This document shows, in pieces, positions 17,921 through 29,771 of a DNA stretch of 64,000 nt; within the stretch, counting starts at the first letter, position 1, and each line of letters begins with the position of its first letter. Below the pieces are notes generated by a model that saw only the letters and a program-made list of their open reading frames with translations, was not told where the DNA came from and made no database searches. The DNA is taken from assembly GCA_029561255.1 (NCBI GenBank), contig JAKQJH010000134.1:1-64000 (forward strand), given 5' to 3'. Source of the stretch: Bacteroidota bacterium (GTDB lineage Bacteria; Bacteroidota; Bacteroidia; Chitinophagales; Chitinophagaceae). Position numbers and translations under genes: made by a program.

Positions 17921-20900
17921 TTACTCCTCTTCGTCAAAAGACATGGCTTCGCGGGTGCTCTGGAGCAGTTCATACTCCTCTTTGCTACCTACAATCATGC
18001 TTTCAAATTCGCGGAGACCGGTACCAGCCGGGATCGGATGACCCGTAATGACGTTCTCCTTCAGTCCCAGCATTAAATCGGTTTTACCGTTAATTGCCGC
18101 TGAAGAAAGGACTTTCGTTGTTTCCTGGAAGGAAGCGGCGGAAATCCAGCTCGGTACACCCAGTGAAGCCTTGGTAATTCCCAGCAGCGTCGGTGAAGAC
18201 GTAGCGGGTTTAGCATCCCTGTATTCCACCAGTTTCTTGTCGCTCCGGCGAAGGATGGAGTTTTCTTCCCTCACTTCACGCAGGCTTACGATCTGGCCGG
18301 CACGCAGATGGGCGCTGTCACCGATCTCAGTCACTACTTTCTTATCAAAGATATAATCGTTCTCTTCCACGAAGTCAAACTTGTCGGTCAGGTCATCTTC
18401 CAGGAAGCGGGTATCACCCGGATCCACGATGTTCACCTTACGCATCATCTGACGTACGATTACTTCAATGTGCTTATCATTGATCCGCACACCCTGTAAA
18501 CGATATACTTCCTGGATTTCATTCACTACGTACTCCTGTACAGCGAAAGGACCTTTAATGGAGAGAATATCGAACGGAGCTGTTTGTCCGTCACTCAGTG
18601 AAGCACCGGCTTTTACAAAGTCGCCGTCCTGTGCCAGGATCTGGCGGGTCAACGGTACCAGGTATTTCTTCTGAACACCGTCTTTGGCTTCAATGATGAT
18701 CTCCCGGTTACCACGTTTGATCGCACCCATTACCACTACCCCGTCGATTTCAGATACCACGGCAGGATTACTGGGGTTACGGGCTTCAAACAGTTCAGTT
18801 ACACGGGGCAGACCTCCCGTGATATCCCTCAGCTTGCCGAGGATACGCGGGATCTTCACTATCACCTGTCCGGCTTTCACCTCTTCCGCCTCATCAATGA
18901 TGATATGGCTTCCGGTGGGCAGGTTATATGATTTTTTATCTTTTCCTTCTACAATGATCGAAGGAATCTTTGTTTTATCACGGGTTTCAATAACCACTTT
19001 CTCACGGTGTCCGGTTTGCTCATCCGACTCTTCCCGGTAAGTGATACCATCCAGTACATTTTCAAACTTCACGGTACCGTTGATCTCGGCCATGATCACG
19101 TTGTTAAACGGATCCCATGTGCAGAGAATCGTTCCTTTGTTTACATGCTGGCCATCTTTTACATTCAGGGTAGCACCGTATGGAATATTGTTGGTGATCA
19201 GCAGACGGTCATTCTTCGTATCAATGATACGAACCTCACCGGTACGACCAATTACCACCTGATTTTTGGCTCCTTCATTGTTCTCGACAATTACGGTACG
19301 CAGACCATCAAACTGGATCGTACCATCGAACTTCGCCAATAAAGTAGATTCTACGGAAGCAGATCCGGCCACACCACCCACGTGGAAGGTACGGAGGGTC
19401 AGCTGGGTACCCGGTTCACCGATGGACTGGGCCGCAATGATTCCGACCGCATCACCCTTCTGGGCAATATTTCCGGAAGCCAGGTTCTTACCATAACATT
19501 TCACACACACACCACGCTTGCTTTCGCAGGTCAGTACAGAACGGATCTCAACCGTTTCAATTCCGGCCTCTTCAATTTTGCGGGCAATATCTATGGTGAT
19601 CTCATCACCACCAGAAACAATCAGGCTGTCATTGATCGGATCGTACACATCATGCAATGAGGTACGTCCGGCCAGCCTGTCGCTCAATGGCTCGATCACA
19701 TCTTCATTATCTTTTAAGGCTGAAGTGGCAATACCACGCAGGGTACCACAATCTTCTTCGGTGATCACCACATCCTGGGCCACGTCCACGAGACGACGGG
19801 TCAGGTAACCGGCATCGGCTGTTTTAAGGGCCGTATCCGCCAGACCTTTACGGGCACCGTGGGTGGAGATGAAGTAATCCAATACGTTCAGACCGCCTTT
19901 GAAGTTGGACAGGATCGGGTTCTCGATGATCTCGGAGCCGGTAGAACCAGACTTCCTTGGTTTGGCCATCAGACCCCGGATACCAGCCAGCTGTTTGATC
20001 TGTTGCTTGGAACCACGGGCTCCGGAATCCAGCATCATGTATACAGAGTTGAATCCCTGTTTGTCATTCGCCAGTTCACGGATCAGTGTTTCTGTGATAC
20101 GTGTATCCACACGGCTCCAGATATCCACGATCTGGTTGTATCGTTCGTTGTTGGTGATCAGACCCATGTTGTAGCTGTCCCACACTTCATCTACTTCCCC
20201 TTTCGCGTTATCCAGCATTTCCTCTTTCTCATCCGGAATGATCAGGTCATTGATGTTGAAGGAAAGTCCACCCTGGAAGGCGGTACGGAATCCAAGCTGC
20301 TTGATATCATCCAGGAACTTGGCCGTTTTCGGAACGTTGGTGATCTTGATGATATCACCAATGATCTCGCGCAGGTTCTTCTTCGTCAGCAGGGCATTTA
20401 CAAATCCCACTTCAGCAGGTACGTGCTGGTTAAACAGTACGCGGCCAACAGTAGTTTCAATCAGTTTATGTTCGAGCAGACCATCTGAATTCCGGATATT
20501 GGCTTTCACCTTGATCCAGGCATGCAGGTCTACAACTCTTTCATTGTGTGCAATGATCACTTCTTCCGCCGAGTAGAAAATCTTACCCTGGCCGCGAACG
20601 GTTTCGGTATCAGTGGTTTTCTTTCCTTTTGTGATATAATACAGACCAAGTACCATGTCCTGTGAAGGCAGGGTGATTGGCGTACCATTCTGCGGGTTAA
20701 GGATGTTATGAGAAGCCAGCATCAGCAATTGGGCTTCCAGGATCGCGGCATGGCTCAGGGGCACGTGTACCGCCATCTGGTCACCATCAAAGTCGGCGTT
20801 GAACGCGGACGTTACGAGCGGGTGCAACTGGATCGCTTTACCTTCAATCAGTTTGGGCTGGAAGGCCTGGATAGACAGACGGTGAAGCGTCGGGGCACGG

Positions 20901-22213
20901 TTCAGCATGACAGGGTGACCTTTCAGAATATTTTCCAGGATATCCCATACCACCGCTTCCTTCTTATCCACCAGTTTACGGGCAGACTTCACGGTTTTAA
21001 CGATACCTCTTTCTATCAGTTTACGGATGATAAACGGTTTGAATAATTCAGCCGCCATATCTTTTGGAAGACCGCACTCATGTAATTTCAGTTCGGGACC
21101 TACCACGATAACAGAACGACCGGAATAGTCTACCCGTTTACCGAGCAGGTTCTGACGGAAACGTCCTTGTTTACCTTTCAGCACATCACTCAGTGATTTC
21201 AGGGCACGTCCGCCTTCTGCTTTAACGGCATTGGACTTACGGCTGTTATCAAACAGTGAATCCACGGCTTCCTGCAGCATACGTTTTTCGTTACGCAGGA
21301 TCACCTCAGGAGCTTTAATTTCCAATAACCTTTTCAAACGGTTATTCCGGATGATTACCCGGCGATACAGGTCATTCAGGTCAGAAGAAGCAAAACGGCC
21401 ACCATCCAGGGGAACGAGGGGACGCAGTTCCGGCGGAATCACCGGGATATATTGCATCACCATCCACTCCGGACGGTTGTTGATTCTTGTATTGGCATCA
21501 CGGAAAGCTTCCACCACACTCAGGCGTTTCAGCGCATCGGCCTTACGTTGTTGGGATGTTTCAGTGGCAGCGGCATTCCGCAGGTCAAATGATAACTGAT
21601 CGAGATCGATACGGGCCAGCATATCATGCACGGCTTCCGCACCCATCTTGGCGATAAACTTATTGGGATCATCGTCCGGCAGGTATTGGTTATCCTTCGG
21701 TAAGGTATCCAGGATATCCAGGTATTCCTCTTCAGTAAGGAGGTCACCCATATTCTGGCCCTTGTCAGTACGGATACCCGGCTGAATCACCACAAAACGT
21801 TCGTAGTAAACGATCGTCTCGAGTTTCTTAGAGCTAACCCCCAACAGGTAACCGATTTTATTCGGGAGAGATTTGAAATACCAGATATGCACAACCGGCA
21901 CTACCAGTTTGATATGTCCCATTCTTTCGCGACGTACTTTCTTCTCTGTTACTTCCACTCCGCAACGATCGCAGACGATGCCTTTATAACGGATACGTTT
22001 GTATTTGCCGCAGGCACATTCATAATCTTTAACTGGTCCGAAGATTCTTTCGCAGAACAAACCATCTCTTTCGGGTTTGTACGTACGGTAGTTGATCGTT
22101 TCGGGCTTTAAGATCTCACCATAACTTCTTTCGAGAATGGTATCCGGAGATGCCAGGCCGATGGTGATTTTTGAAAAAGCCGCTTTGGGACGATTTTCTT
22201 TTCTGATAGCCAT
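17921..22213 (-). CDS. rpoC: DNA-directed RNA polymerase subunit beta'
   Basis: 1430 aa; zinc-binding [24 protein letters not shown]; catalytic [15 protein letters not shown]. Confidence 0.99.
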   Translation of the reverse strand: MAIRKENRPKAAFSKITIGLASPDTILERSYGEILKPETINYRTYKPERDGLFCERIFGPVKDYECACGKYKRIRYKGIVCDRCGVEVTEKKVRRERMGHIKLVVPVVHIWYFKSLPNKIGYLLGVSSKKLETIVYYERFVVIQPGIRTDKGQNMGDLLTEEEYLDILDTLPKDNQYLPDDDPNKFIAKMGAEAVHDMLARIDLDQLSFDLRNAAATETSQQRKADALKRLSVVEAFRDANTRINNRPEWMVMQYIPVIPPELRPLVPLDGGRFASSDLNDLYRRVIIRNNRLKRLLEIKAPEVILRNEKRMLQEAVDSLFDNSRKSNAVKAEGGRALKSLSDVLKGKQGRFRQNLLGKRVDYSGRSVIVVGPELKLHECGLPKDMAAELFKPFIIRKLIERGIVKTVKSARKLVDKKEAVVWDILENILKGHPVMLNRAPTLHRLSIQAFQPKLIEGKAIQLHPLVTSAFNADFDGDQMAVHVPLSHAAILEAQLLMLASHNILNPQNGTPITLPSQDMVLGLYYITKGKKTTDTETVRGQGKIFYSAEEVIIAHNERVVDLHAWIKVKANIRNSDGLLEHKLIETTVGRVLFNQHVPAEVGFVNALLTKKNLREIIGDIIKITNVPKTAKFLDDIKQLGFRTAFQGGLSFNINDLIIPDEKEEMLDNAKGEVDEVWDSYNMGLITNNERYNQIVDIWSRVDTRITETLIRELANDKQGFNSVYMMLDSGARGSKQQIKQLAGIRGLMAKPRKSGSTGSEIIENPILSNFKGGLNVLDYFISTHGARKGLADTALKTADAGYLTRRLVDVAQDVVITEEDCGTLRGIATSALKDNEDVIEPLSDRLAGRTSLHDVYDPINDSLIVSGGDEITIDIARKIEEAGIETVEIRSVLTCESKRGVCVKCYGKNLASGNIAQKGDAVGIIAAQSIGEPGTQLTLRTFHVGGVAGSASVESTLLAKFDGTIQFDGLRTVIVENNEGAKNQVVIGRTGEVRIIDTKNDRLLITNNIPYGATLNVKDGQHVNKGTILCTWDPFNNVIMAEINGTVKFENVLDGITYREESDEQTGHREKVVIETRDKTKIPSIIVEGKDKKSYNLPTGSHIIIDEAEEVKAGQVIVKIPRILGKLRDITGGLPRVTELFEARNPSNPAVVSEIDGVVVMGAIKRGNREIIIEAKDGVQKKYLVPLTRQILAQDGDFVKAGASLSDGQTAPFDILSIKGPFAVQEYVVNEIQEVYRLQGVRINDKHIEVIVRQMMRKVNIVDPGDTRFLEDDLTDKFDFVEENDYIFDKKVVTEIGDSAHLRAGQIVSLREVREENSILRRSDKKLVEYRDAKPATSSPTLLGITKASLGVPSWISAASFQETTKVLSSAAINGKTDLMLGLKENVITGHPIPAGTGLREFESMIVGSKEEYELLQSTREAMSFDEEE

Positions 22214-22255
22214 AATTTACTTTATAGTTGTTAGACCCTGATTAGTTAATTCAAA

Positions 22256-22353
22256 ATGAAAAAGTCAAAAGTAAAATTCCTTTATTCGAACCTGCCGGAT
22301 AAATGGATTGAATCTTACAGCAGGATTTTTAATTTTTACTTTTGATTTTTTAC
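22256..22353. repeat. rpoB-rpoC spacer with an AT-rich inverted repeat (AAAAGTCAAAAGTAAAAtt / aatTTTTACTTTTGAtTTTTT)
   Basis: Arms near 22259-22276 and 22329-22351 are near-perfect reverse complements. Confidence 0.75.
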
Positions 22354-25300
22354 TTATTCAAATTTGAGATCCAGACCCAGTCCTCTCAGTTCATGCACCA
22401 GTACGTTGAACGATTCTGGTACACCGGCTCTAGGTACGTTCTCCCCTTTCACAATAGACTCGTAAGTCTTCGCACGTCCGATGATATCATCCGATTTGAT
22501 CGTAAGCAGTTCCTGGAGAATATTGGAAGCACCGTAGGCTTCGAGGGCCCACACCTCCATCTCACCGAAACGCTGACCACCGAACTGGGCTTTACCACCC
22601 AACGGCTGCTGGGTAATCAGACTGTACGGTCCGATCGAACGGGCGTGCATTTTATCATCCACCATGTGGTGCAGTTTGATCACATAGATGATACCCACGG
22701 TTGCTTTCTGGTGGAAACGCTCCCCGGTCTCCCCATCATACAGGTAGGTGTGACCATACATCGGGATATTGGCGTCTTTACAGTAAGAAGCGATCTCATC
22801 CACGGAAGCACCATCAAAGATGGGCGTCGCGAATTTCAATCCCAGTTTCTCACCGGTCCAGCCAAGGATCGTTTCATAGATCTGTCCGAGGTTCATACGG
22901 CTTGGTACCCCCAGCGGATTCAATACCACATCCACCGGTGTTCCGTCTTCCAGGAACGGCATGTCTTCGTGACGAACAATCTTGGCCACGATCCCTTTGT
23001 TACCGTGACGGCCCGCCATCTTATCACCCACTTTCAGTTTACGTTTCACCGCGAGGTATACTTTCGCGAGTTTCAGTACACCGGCAGGTAATTCATCCCC
23101 GATACTGATGTTGAACTTCTCCCGCTTGTAACGCCCCAGTTCTTCGTTGAACTTGATATTGTAGTTGTGGAGCAGGGTATTAATCTGATCATCCACTTTT
23201 TTATCACCGGTCCAGCCCAGCGGATTGATGTTTGCGTAATCCAGTCCGCGCAGGTTTTTCTCTGTAAACTTGGCACCTTTACCGATCTGTACTTCACCGA
23301 AGTTGTTGCTCACACTGGCGGATACATGATCCTTCAGCAGGGTGGTCAGTTTTTCCAGCAGTACTTCCATCAGGTCGGTCTCGTTCTTCTCGTGGATCTT
23401 TTCCAGTTTCTCGATTGCAGCCTTCTCACGCACTTTCGCGTTCTTGTCTTTCTTGGCGCGCTGGAAAAGTTTTTTACCAATCACCACCCCTTCTACTCCA
23501 TTCGGTGCTTTCAGGGAAGCATCTTTTGCATCACCGGCTTTATCACCGAAGATGGCGCGAAGCAGTTTCTCTTCCGGAGTTGGATCACTTTCTCCTTTCG
23601 GGGTGATCTTACCGATCAGAATATCACCTTCTTTCACCTGGGCACCGATGCGGATAATACCGTTCTCATCGAGGTCTTTGGTGGCTTCTTCAGAAACGTT
23701 GGGGATATCCGGCGTCAGTTCTTCTTCGCCGAGTTTGGTATCACGTACTTCCAGTTCATATTCAGAAATGTGAACGGAAGTAAACATATCTTCTTTTACG
23801 ACTCTTTCGCTGATTACAATCGCATCCTCGAAGTTGTATCCTTTCCAGGGCATGAAGGCCACTTTCAGGTTTTTACCAAGTGCCAGTTCCCCGTTCTGGG
23901 TGGCATATCCTTCCGTCAGGAAGTCGCCTTTTTTCACCCGCTGACCTTTCTTCACCGCAGGGGAAAGATTGATACAGGTTTCCTGGTTGGTCTTGATAAA
24001 CTTCGTAAGACGATAGATCCGCAGGTCATCTTCAAAACTCACGAGTTTTTCAGAAGCATCCCTTTCATAACGGACGTGGATTTCATTGGCATCCACAAAT
24101 TCAACCACCCCTTCTCCGTCAGAGTGGATCTGGATCCTTGCATCACGGGCTGCTTTTCCTTCAAGACCGGTACCTACAATAGGTACATCCGGACGAAGCA
24201 GGGGCACTGCCTGACGTTGCATGTTTGATCCCATCAGCGCACGGTTGGCATCATCATGTTCCAGGAATGGAATCAGGGAGGCACTCAAACCCACAATCTG
24301 GTTGGGGGCCACGTCCATATATTCCACTTCATTCTTGTCGAGGATCGGGAAGTCCCCGGTTTCACGACTTTGAATTCTTTCATCTTTAAAATTTCCTTTT
24401 TCATCCAGCTGGGTATTGGCCTGGGCGATTTTTGCCAGATCCTCTTCCTCAGCACTCAGGAAATTCAGTTCTTTCATGTTCACTTTACCTTCATGCACTT
24501 TGCGGTATGGGGTTTCAATAAAGCCCATATCATTGATCTTCGCATGTACGCAAAGGGTGGAGATCAGACCGATGTTTGGTCCCTCCGGTGTTTCAATGGT
24601 ACAGAGACGCCCGTAGTGGGAATAGTGTACGTCACGTACCTCGAAACCGGCGCGCTCCCGGCTCAGACCACCGGGCCCGAGTGCGGAAATACGACGTTTG
24701 TGGGTGATCTCGGAAAGCGGGTTGGTCTGATCGAGGAACTGGGACAGCTGTGATGTTCCAAAGAAGGAGTTGATCACAGAAGAAAGGGTCCGGGCATTGA
24801 TCAGGTCAACCGGGGTAAATACTTCATTATCGCGGACGTTCATACGCTCACGGATGGTACGGGCCATACGGGCCAGACCTACACCGAACTGAGCATATAA
24901 TTGTTCACCTACAGTCCTTACACGACGGTTACTCAGGTGATCGATATCATCGATCTCTGCTTTACCGTTGGTCAGACGTACGAGGTATTTAATGATGAGG
25001 ATAATATCATCTTTAGTCAGTGTTTTCTTTTCCAGCGGCAGGTCTACATTCAGTTTGCGGTTGATCTTGTAACGACCTACTTCGCCGAGGTCATAACGTT
25101 TGTCGCTGAAGAATAATTTGTCGATGATACCCCGGGCGGTCTCATTATCGGGTGCATCCGCGCCACGGAGCTGACGGTAGATAAATTGTACCGCTTCCAG
25201 CTCACTGTTGGAAGTATCCTTGTTCAGGGTATTGTAGATGATAGCATAGTCGCCACCCACATCTTCGCGCTGAACAAACACACTGGCCACTTCCATTTCG

Positions 25301-26157
25301 GAAATCGTCTCAATGGCTTCTTCATCCAGCACGGTATCCCTTTCCATTACGATCTCATTCCGCTCAATGGAAACCACTTCACCGGTGTCTTCATCCACAA
25401 AATCCTCTACCCAGGTACGGAGTACACGGGCAGCAAGGCGTTTGCCGACATATTTGCTTAAGGTTTTCTTTTCCGCTTTTATTTCATCGGCCATTCCGAA
25501 TAGTGTCAGAATGTCCTTGTCTGTTTCAAATCCAATTGAACGAAGCAGGGTGGTAACCGGAAATTTCTTCTTCCGGTCAATGTAGGCATACATCACGTTG
25601 TTGATGTCGGTGGCAAACTCCATCCAGGCTCCTTTGAAAGGAATCACACGGGCGGAGTAGATCTTGGTGCCATTCGGGTGAACGGACTGACCAAAGAAAA
25701 CACCCGGTGAACGGTGAAGCTGTGAAACCACTACACGCTCGGCCCCGTTGATCACGAAGGTACCGCGGGGAGTCATGTAGGGAATATTGCCCAGGAACAC
25801 GTCCTGCACGATGGTCTGGAAATCCACGTGCTCTTCATCGTTACAGCTCAGACGCAGTTTCGCTTTCAGCGGCACCGCATAGGTCAGACCTCTTTCCATA
25901 CACTCTTCGATAGTGTACCGGGGCGGATCGATGAAGTAATCCAGGAATTCCAGGACGAAAATATTCCGGGTGTCCGTGATCGGGAAGTTATCCTTGAATA
26001 CACGGAACAAACCTTCGATATTTCGCTTATCCGGGGTTGTTTCTAACTGGAAAAATTCTTTAAACGATTGAATCTGTACTTCAAGCAGATCGGGTGTTTC
26101 AGCCAGGTGCTTGATTTTACCGAAATCCACTCTTGAGTTCACTTTTGTTGAAGACAT
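22354..26157 (-). CDS. rpoB: DNA-directed RNA polymerase subunit beta
   Basis: 1267 aa; [56 protein letters not shown]. Confidence 0.99.
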   Translation of the reverse strand: MSSTKVNSRVDFGKIKHLAETPDLLEVQIQSFKEFFQLETTPDKRNIEGLFRVFKDNFPITDTRNIFVLEFLDYFIDPPRYTIEECMERGLTYAVPLKAKLRLSCNDEEHVDFQTIVQDVFLGNIPYMTPRGTFVINGAERVVVSQLHRSPGVFFGQSVHPNGTKIYSARVIPFKGAWMEFATDINNVMYAYIDRKKKFPVTTLLRSIGFETDKDILTLFGMADEIKAEKKTLSKYVGKRLAARVLRTWVEDFVDEDTGEVVSIERNEIVMERDTVLDEEAIETISEMEVASVFVQREDVGGDYAIIYNTLNKDTSNSELEAVQFIYRQLRGADAPDNETARGIIDKLFFSDKRYDLGEVGRYKINRKLNVDLPLEKKTLTKDDIILIIKYLVRLTNGKAEIDDIDHLSNRRVRTVGEQLYAQFGVGLARMARTIRERMNVRDNEVFTPVDLINARTLSSVINSFFGTSQLSQFLDQTNPLSEITHKRRISALGPGGLSRERAGFEVRDVHYSHYGRLCTIETPEGPNIGLISTLCVHAKINDMGFIETPYRKVHEGKVNMKELNFLSAEEEDLAKIAQANTQLDEKGNFKDERIQSRETGDFPILDKNEVEYMDVAPNQIVGLSASLIPFLEHDDANRALMGSNMQRQAVPLLRPDVPIVGTGLEGKAARDARIQIHSDGEGVVEFVDANEIHVRYERDASEKLVSFEDDLRIYRLTKFIKTNQETCINLSPAVKKGQRVKKGDFLTEGYATQNGELALGKNLKVAFMPWKGYNFEDAIVISERVVKEDMFTSVHISEYELEVRDTKLGEEELTPDIPNVSEEATKDLDENGIIRIGAQVKEGDILIGKITPKGESDPTPEEKLLRAIFGDKAGDAKDASLKAPNGVEGVVIGKKLFQRAKKDKNAKVREKAAIEKLEKIHEKNETDLMEVLLEKLTTLLKDHVSASVSNNFGEVQIGKGAKFTEKNLRGLDYANINPLGWTGDKKVDDQINTLLHNYNIKFNEELGRYKREKFNISIGDELPAGVLKLAKVYLAVKRKLKVGDKMAGRHGNKGIVAKIVRHEDMPFLEDGTPVDVVLNPLGVPSRMNLGQIYETILGWTGEKLGLKFATPIFDGASVDEIASYCKDANIPMYGHTYLYDGETGERFHQKATVGIIYVIKLHHMVDDKMHARSIGPYSLITQQPLGGKAQFGGQRFGEMEVWALEAYGASNILQELLTIKSDDIIGRAKTYESIVKGENVPRAGVPESFNVLVHELRGLGLDLKFE

Positions 26158-26300
26158 ATGCGTAAAACCGGTTTTTACAACGTTGAGGACACACCAATCA
26201 TGTTCATGCTCTCACTTTAGAAAAAATGAAAGTGCATGAAATTCAGCTACTTACACATGGATTGGGATGTCAAAATATATTTGGCCAAAATAAAGGATTG

Positions 26301-26308
26301 CAAAGGTA
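26301..26308 (-). promoter_or_regulatory. TAnnTTTG -7 element (TACCTTTG) upstream of rpoB
   Basis: CAAAGGTA on + strand, about 144 bp upstream of the rpoB ATG. Confidence 0.6.
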
Positions 26309-26422
26309 GGGATTATATGTTCTCAACCAAGAAAAGTTTGCTCACAATAACCCGGCCAAAAAACCGGTAAATCAGGGGGTTTTACCCCTTCCAAAAACCC
26401 CGTTTCTGGTTAAAATTGGGCC

Positions 26423-27391
26423 ATGAAAATGAAGGAAAAACTGGCGGGTTACCTGACCCTGAGCCGGAAGGAAAGAACCGGGGTTATACTACTCGGGCTG
26501 CTTATTATTTCCCTTTTTTTACTCCCCCCGCTCCTTCCGGTACCGGGCCCTCCCCCGGTCAGTCCGGCCGATACCGCGTGGATCGTGGCGATGAAAAAAC
26601 TGGAACAAAAAGAAGAATCTTATCCACAGGGCGTCCCATCGTCCCGTGAAGACCCGGTCCGCCCCCCAGCCCGAGCCGGGTACGGGTATCCGGCAAGATC
26701 CGGAACACCCTCACTCTTCAACTTCGACCCCAATACGTTGAGAGAAGAGGGGTGGCAGCAACTGGGGTTGCGGGAGAAGACGATTAAGACGATTTTAAAC
26801 TACTTGTCCAAAGGAGGGAAATTCCGTAAGCCGGAGGACCTGCAACGGGTTTATGGCCTGTTTCCGGACGAATACGAGCGTTTGAGACCCTATATCCGTA
26901 TTGGGGAAGTAACCTCTTCCCCATTACCGGCATGGACCAATGAAAAACGGGATTTTGAAAAGCCCGCTAAGGTCACTGCTGATACAAGACGGGTGATCGT
27001 TGAAATTAATACGGCGGATACCAGTGCGTTGATTGCCCTTCCGGGAATTGGGTCAAAACTCGCCCAACGAATCATCAGTTTCCGGGAAAAGCTGGGAGGA
27101 TTTTATTCGGTGAAACAGGTGGCGGAGACTTTTGGATTGGCTGATTCGGTATACCGGAAGATCGAACCCTTATTAAAGCTGGAAGTGAAAACATGGCGGA
27201 AGATCAATATCAATACCGCTACAGCCGAAGAGTTGAAGGTTCATCCATACCTGAAATGGAATGTGATCAATGCCTTACTGGCCTACCGGAAGGAACATGG
27301 TTCATTCCGGAATACAGATGAGCTGAAACAGGTCATGGCGGTGACGGATGAAATATACGGGCGGATCGTACCTTACCTGGTTACAGAATAA
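26423..27391 (+). CDS. ComEA-like helix-hairpin-helix DNA-binding protein with three HhH modules
   Basis: VEINTADTSALIALPGIGSKLAQRIISFREKLGGF; ININTATAEELKVHPYLKWNVINALLAYRKEHGSF. Confidence 0.9.
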   Translation: MKMKEKLAGYLTLSRKERTGVILLGLLIISLFLLPPLLPVPGPPPVSPADTAWIVAMKKLEQKEESYPQGVPSSREDPVRPPARAGYGYPARSGTPSLFNFDPNTLREEGWQQLGLREKTIKTILNYLSKGGKFRKPEDLQRVYGLFPDEYERLRPYIRIGEVTSSPLPAWTNEKRDFEKPAKVTADTRRVIVEINTADTSALIALPGIGSKLAQRIISFREKLGGFYSVKQVAETFGLADSVYRKIEPLLKLEVKTWRKININTATAEELKVHPYLKWNVINALLAYRKEHGSFRNTDELKQVMAVTDEIYGRIVPYLVTE

Positions 27392-27428
27392 AAAATTATA
27401 CTGAACTGCTACAAGCTAAAATTTAGTT

Positions 27429-27513
27429 CAACCCCTTTGGGGTTGTTAGGATCTCTACACAACTTTACCCCGGGTTGCACCCGGGGCTATTAAAAGTTTA
27501 AGCCCTGCGGGCT
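27429..27513. repeat. Palindrome cluster, block 1
   Basis: CAACCCCTTTGGGGTTG (27429-27445), ACCCCGGGTTGCACCCGGGGCT (27467-27488), AGCCCTGCGGGCT (27501-27513). Confidence 0.9.
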
Positions 27514-27701
27514 ATACATTCATTTCCAAAACCCATACCGCTGAAAAAAAAGTATGGATAACCATAGAAGTAATGTTCCTCTTGAAGGAATTACAGAACC
27601 TCTTTGAAGCTGGAAAATAGTATTCAGAAAAGTGAAAAAATCCCATATGGTTTTGTTTGCATCAATCAGACTGATGCACAGTTAAAAGTCAGGTTACTGA
27701 T

Positions 27702-27787
27702 AACCCCGGAGGGGTTGAACAATTCATAGCCCCGGGTGCAACCCGGGGTTAGTTGAAGGTATGATTCTCCCAACCCCAACGGGGTTG
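27702..27787. repeat. Palindrome cluster, block 2 (inverted relative to block 1)
   Basis: AACCCCGGAGGGGTT (27702-27716), CCCCGGGTGCAACCCGGGG (27730-27748), CAACCCCAACGGGGTTG (27771-27787). Its reverse complement aligns end to end with block 1. Confidence 0.9.
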
Positions 27788-27849
27788 AATTAAGCTGGCT
27801 GGCAGTGAAACTGCTGGCCATCCGATAAGCCGAAATCCCGGATAAATAA

Positions 27850-27880
27850 AAAAGGGTGCCGTATCGACACCCCTTTTTTA
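27850..27880 (-). terminator. Terminator downstream of rplL
   Basis: AAAAAGGGTGccgtatcgaCACCCCTTTTTTA; stem 27853-27871. Confidence 0.85.
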
Positions 27881-27894
27881 TCAGTCAGTTGAAA

Positions 27895-28269
27895 TTAAGC
27901 AATTTCAACATCAGCACCTGCTTCTTTCAGTTTAGCGGCGATTTCTTCAGCTTCTGCTTTAGATACACCTTCTTTTACATTCTTCGGAGCGCCATCAACG
28001 AGGTCTTTGGCTTCTTTCAGACCGAGACCAGTCAGATCTTTAACGATCTTAACCACGTTCAGTTTGGAAGCACCACCACTCTTCAGTACTACGTTGAATG
28101 CTGTTTTTTCTTCAGCAGCAGCAGCACCACCACCATCGCCGCTGGCTACAACTACTGCAGCAGCTGCGGGTTCGATACCGTACTCTGTTTTCAGGAAATC
28201 AGCTAATTCCTGTACTTCTTTTACTGTTAAGCCTACCAGGCTTTCTGCTAATGCTTTTACGTCTGCCAT
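27895..28269 (-). CDS. rplL: 50S ribosomal protein L7/L12
   Basis: [25 protein letters not shown]...; C-terminal [56 protein letters not shown]. Confidence 0.99.
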   Translation of the reverse strand: MADVKALAESLVGLTVKEVQELADFLKTEYGIEPAAAAVVVASGDGGGAAAAEEKTAFNVVLKSGGASKLNVVKIVKDLTGLGLKEAKDLVDGAPKNVKEGVSKAEAEEIAAKLKEAGADVEIA

Positions 28270-28420
28270 TTTGTTTGAATTTTTACCGTCTTCATTTCCA
28301 TAATGGGATCCGACGGCGGTTTTTAAAAAAATTGTTTATATAGTAAAGTGGCGGTAGAACCGGGTGGTCCGGGCTCAGGCCCTCGCCGCTCGCGACTCAT
28401 TGCTCGCCCCTGTATACTCC

Positions 28421-28948
28421 TTACTCTGCAGCAGCAGCCACTTCCGCGCCGCCTGCTTTCTGCTCGTGGTGGTGCAGTAACGCAGCCAGTACACGTTTGG
28501 CAGGTGATTGCAGCAACCCGATAACCTCACCAATGAGTTCATTCTTGGTTTTGATCTGGGTCAGTGCTTTCAGGTTGTTATCGCCCATGTATACATCACC
28601 GTTGATGAAAGCCGCTTTCAGAACGGGTTTATCACCGTTGCTTTCTTTACGGAAAGAACTGATGATCAGCGCCGGTTCCTTGGGGTTCTCAGAGAACATC
28701 AGGGCCGTCACTTTGTGCAGTGAATCATACATACTTGCGTATTTCTCACTGTCCAGTGATTCCAGCGCCTTTTTAATCAGGGTGTTTTTGGCCACTTTCA
28801 TTTCCACCTGTTTGCTGAAACAGGCACGGCGGAGTTTACCCACCTGCGCTACTGAAAGAGATTCAGTATCGGCAATATAGAAGTTGTTGTATTGAGCAAA
28901 CTTGCCTTTCAGCAGTTCAATCACTTCGTTTTTTTGATCTTTAGTCAT
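28421..28948 (-). CDS. rplJ: 50S ribosomal protein L10
   Basis: MTKDQKNEVIELLKGKFAQYNNFYIADTESLSVAQVGKLRRACFSKQVEMKVAKNTLIKKAL, L10 family and synteny. Confidence 0.97.
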   Translation of the reverse strand: MTKDQKNEVIELLKGKFAQYNNFYIADTESLSVAQVGKLRRACFSKQVEMKVAKNTLIKKALESLDSEKYASMYDSLHKVTALMFSENPKEPALIISSFRKESNGDKPVLKAAFINGDVYMGDNNLKALTQIKTKNELIGEVIGLLQSPAKRVLAALLHHHEQKAGGAEVAAAAE

Positions 28949-28966
28949 TTTACTTAAGTTTTTTAT

Positions 28967-29023
28967 CGGTCAGGCCGTTTGGCCCCGTTAAAAATTACCT
29001 GGCCGGATTAAACGGCCAGACCG
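28967..29023 (-). promoter_or_regulatory. Strong hairpin in the rplA-rplJ spacer, candidate r-protein leader
   Basis: CGGTCAGGCCGTTT (28967-28980) and AAACGGCCAGACCG (29010-29023) pair over 14 bp with one mismatch, between the rplA stop and rplJ ATG. Confidence 0.55.
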
Positions 29024-29025
29024 GT

Positions 29026-29721
29026 TTAGTGAACAAATGCTTTGGTGTCAATAGCAATACCAGGACTCATCGTGCTGGCCATGCTGATACCTCTCAGGTA
29101 TGTACCTTTTGCAGAAGAGGGTTTCGCCTTGATGATTGCATTCAGCAGCTCCAGGCTGTTTTCAGCAATTTTCTCAGGAGTGAAACTTACCCGTCCGATA
29201 GAGGCATGGATGATACCTACTTTATCCACTTTGAAAGCGATCTTACCGCCTTTTACATCATTGATAGCGTTTGCCACATCATTGGTAACTGTACCGGTCT
29301 TGGGGTTCGGCATCAGGTTACGGGGGCCCAGTACTTTACCGAGTTTACCAATCTTAGGCATAACAGAAGGAGTAGCGATGATTACATCCACATCTACCCA
29401 TCCGCCTTCAATTTTGGTAACATACTCGTCCAGTCCGACATAATCCGCACCGGCTGCTTTTGCTTCGGCTTCTTTATCCGGGGGACAAAGAACGAGTACT
29501 TTTTTAGTTTTACCAGTACCATGGGGTAAACTTACCGTACCACGGATTGCCTGGTCAGCTTTTTTAGGATCCACACCCAGACGGATGTGCAGGTCCACGG
29601 AAGCATCGAATTTGCAGGTGGAAATTGTTTTCACCAGCGTGGAAGCTTCTTTTAAGGAATATGCTTTGTTTGCGTCAACTTTTGTATCGGCAACTTTTCT
29701 TTTTTTACTAATGAATGCCAT
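29026..29721 (-). CDS. rplA: 50S ribosomal protein L1
   Basis: 231 aa; [18 protein letters not shown]...[21 protein letters not shown]. Confidence 0.99.
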   Translation of the reverse strand: MAFISKKRKVADTKVDANKAYSLKEASTLVKTISTCKFDASVDLHIRLGVDPKKADQAIRGTVSLPHGTGKTKKVLVLCPPDKEAEAKAAGADYVGLDEYVTKIEGGWVDVDVIIATPSVMPKIGKLGKVLGPRNLMPNPKTGTVTNDVANAINDVKGGKIAFKVDKVGIIHASIGRVSFTPEKIAENSLELLNAIIKAKPSSAKGTYLRGISMASTMSPGIAIDTKAFVH

Positions 29722-29771
29722 TTTAATTTCTTTTAAGGATTTCAGAAAGTCCCCTTCAGGGGGTTAAGGGA

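Noticed and set aside
23167-24228. 353 aa plus-strand ORF, and 249, 209 and 165 aa ORFs antisense to rpoB/rpoC
   Set aside because: Shadow ORFs antisense to rpoB and rpoC; compositionally biased and without recognisable motifs.
27850-27880. Part of the GC palindrome cluster
   Set aside because: The GGGTG...CACCC stem flanked by A and T tracts right after rplL is better explained as its terminator.
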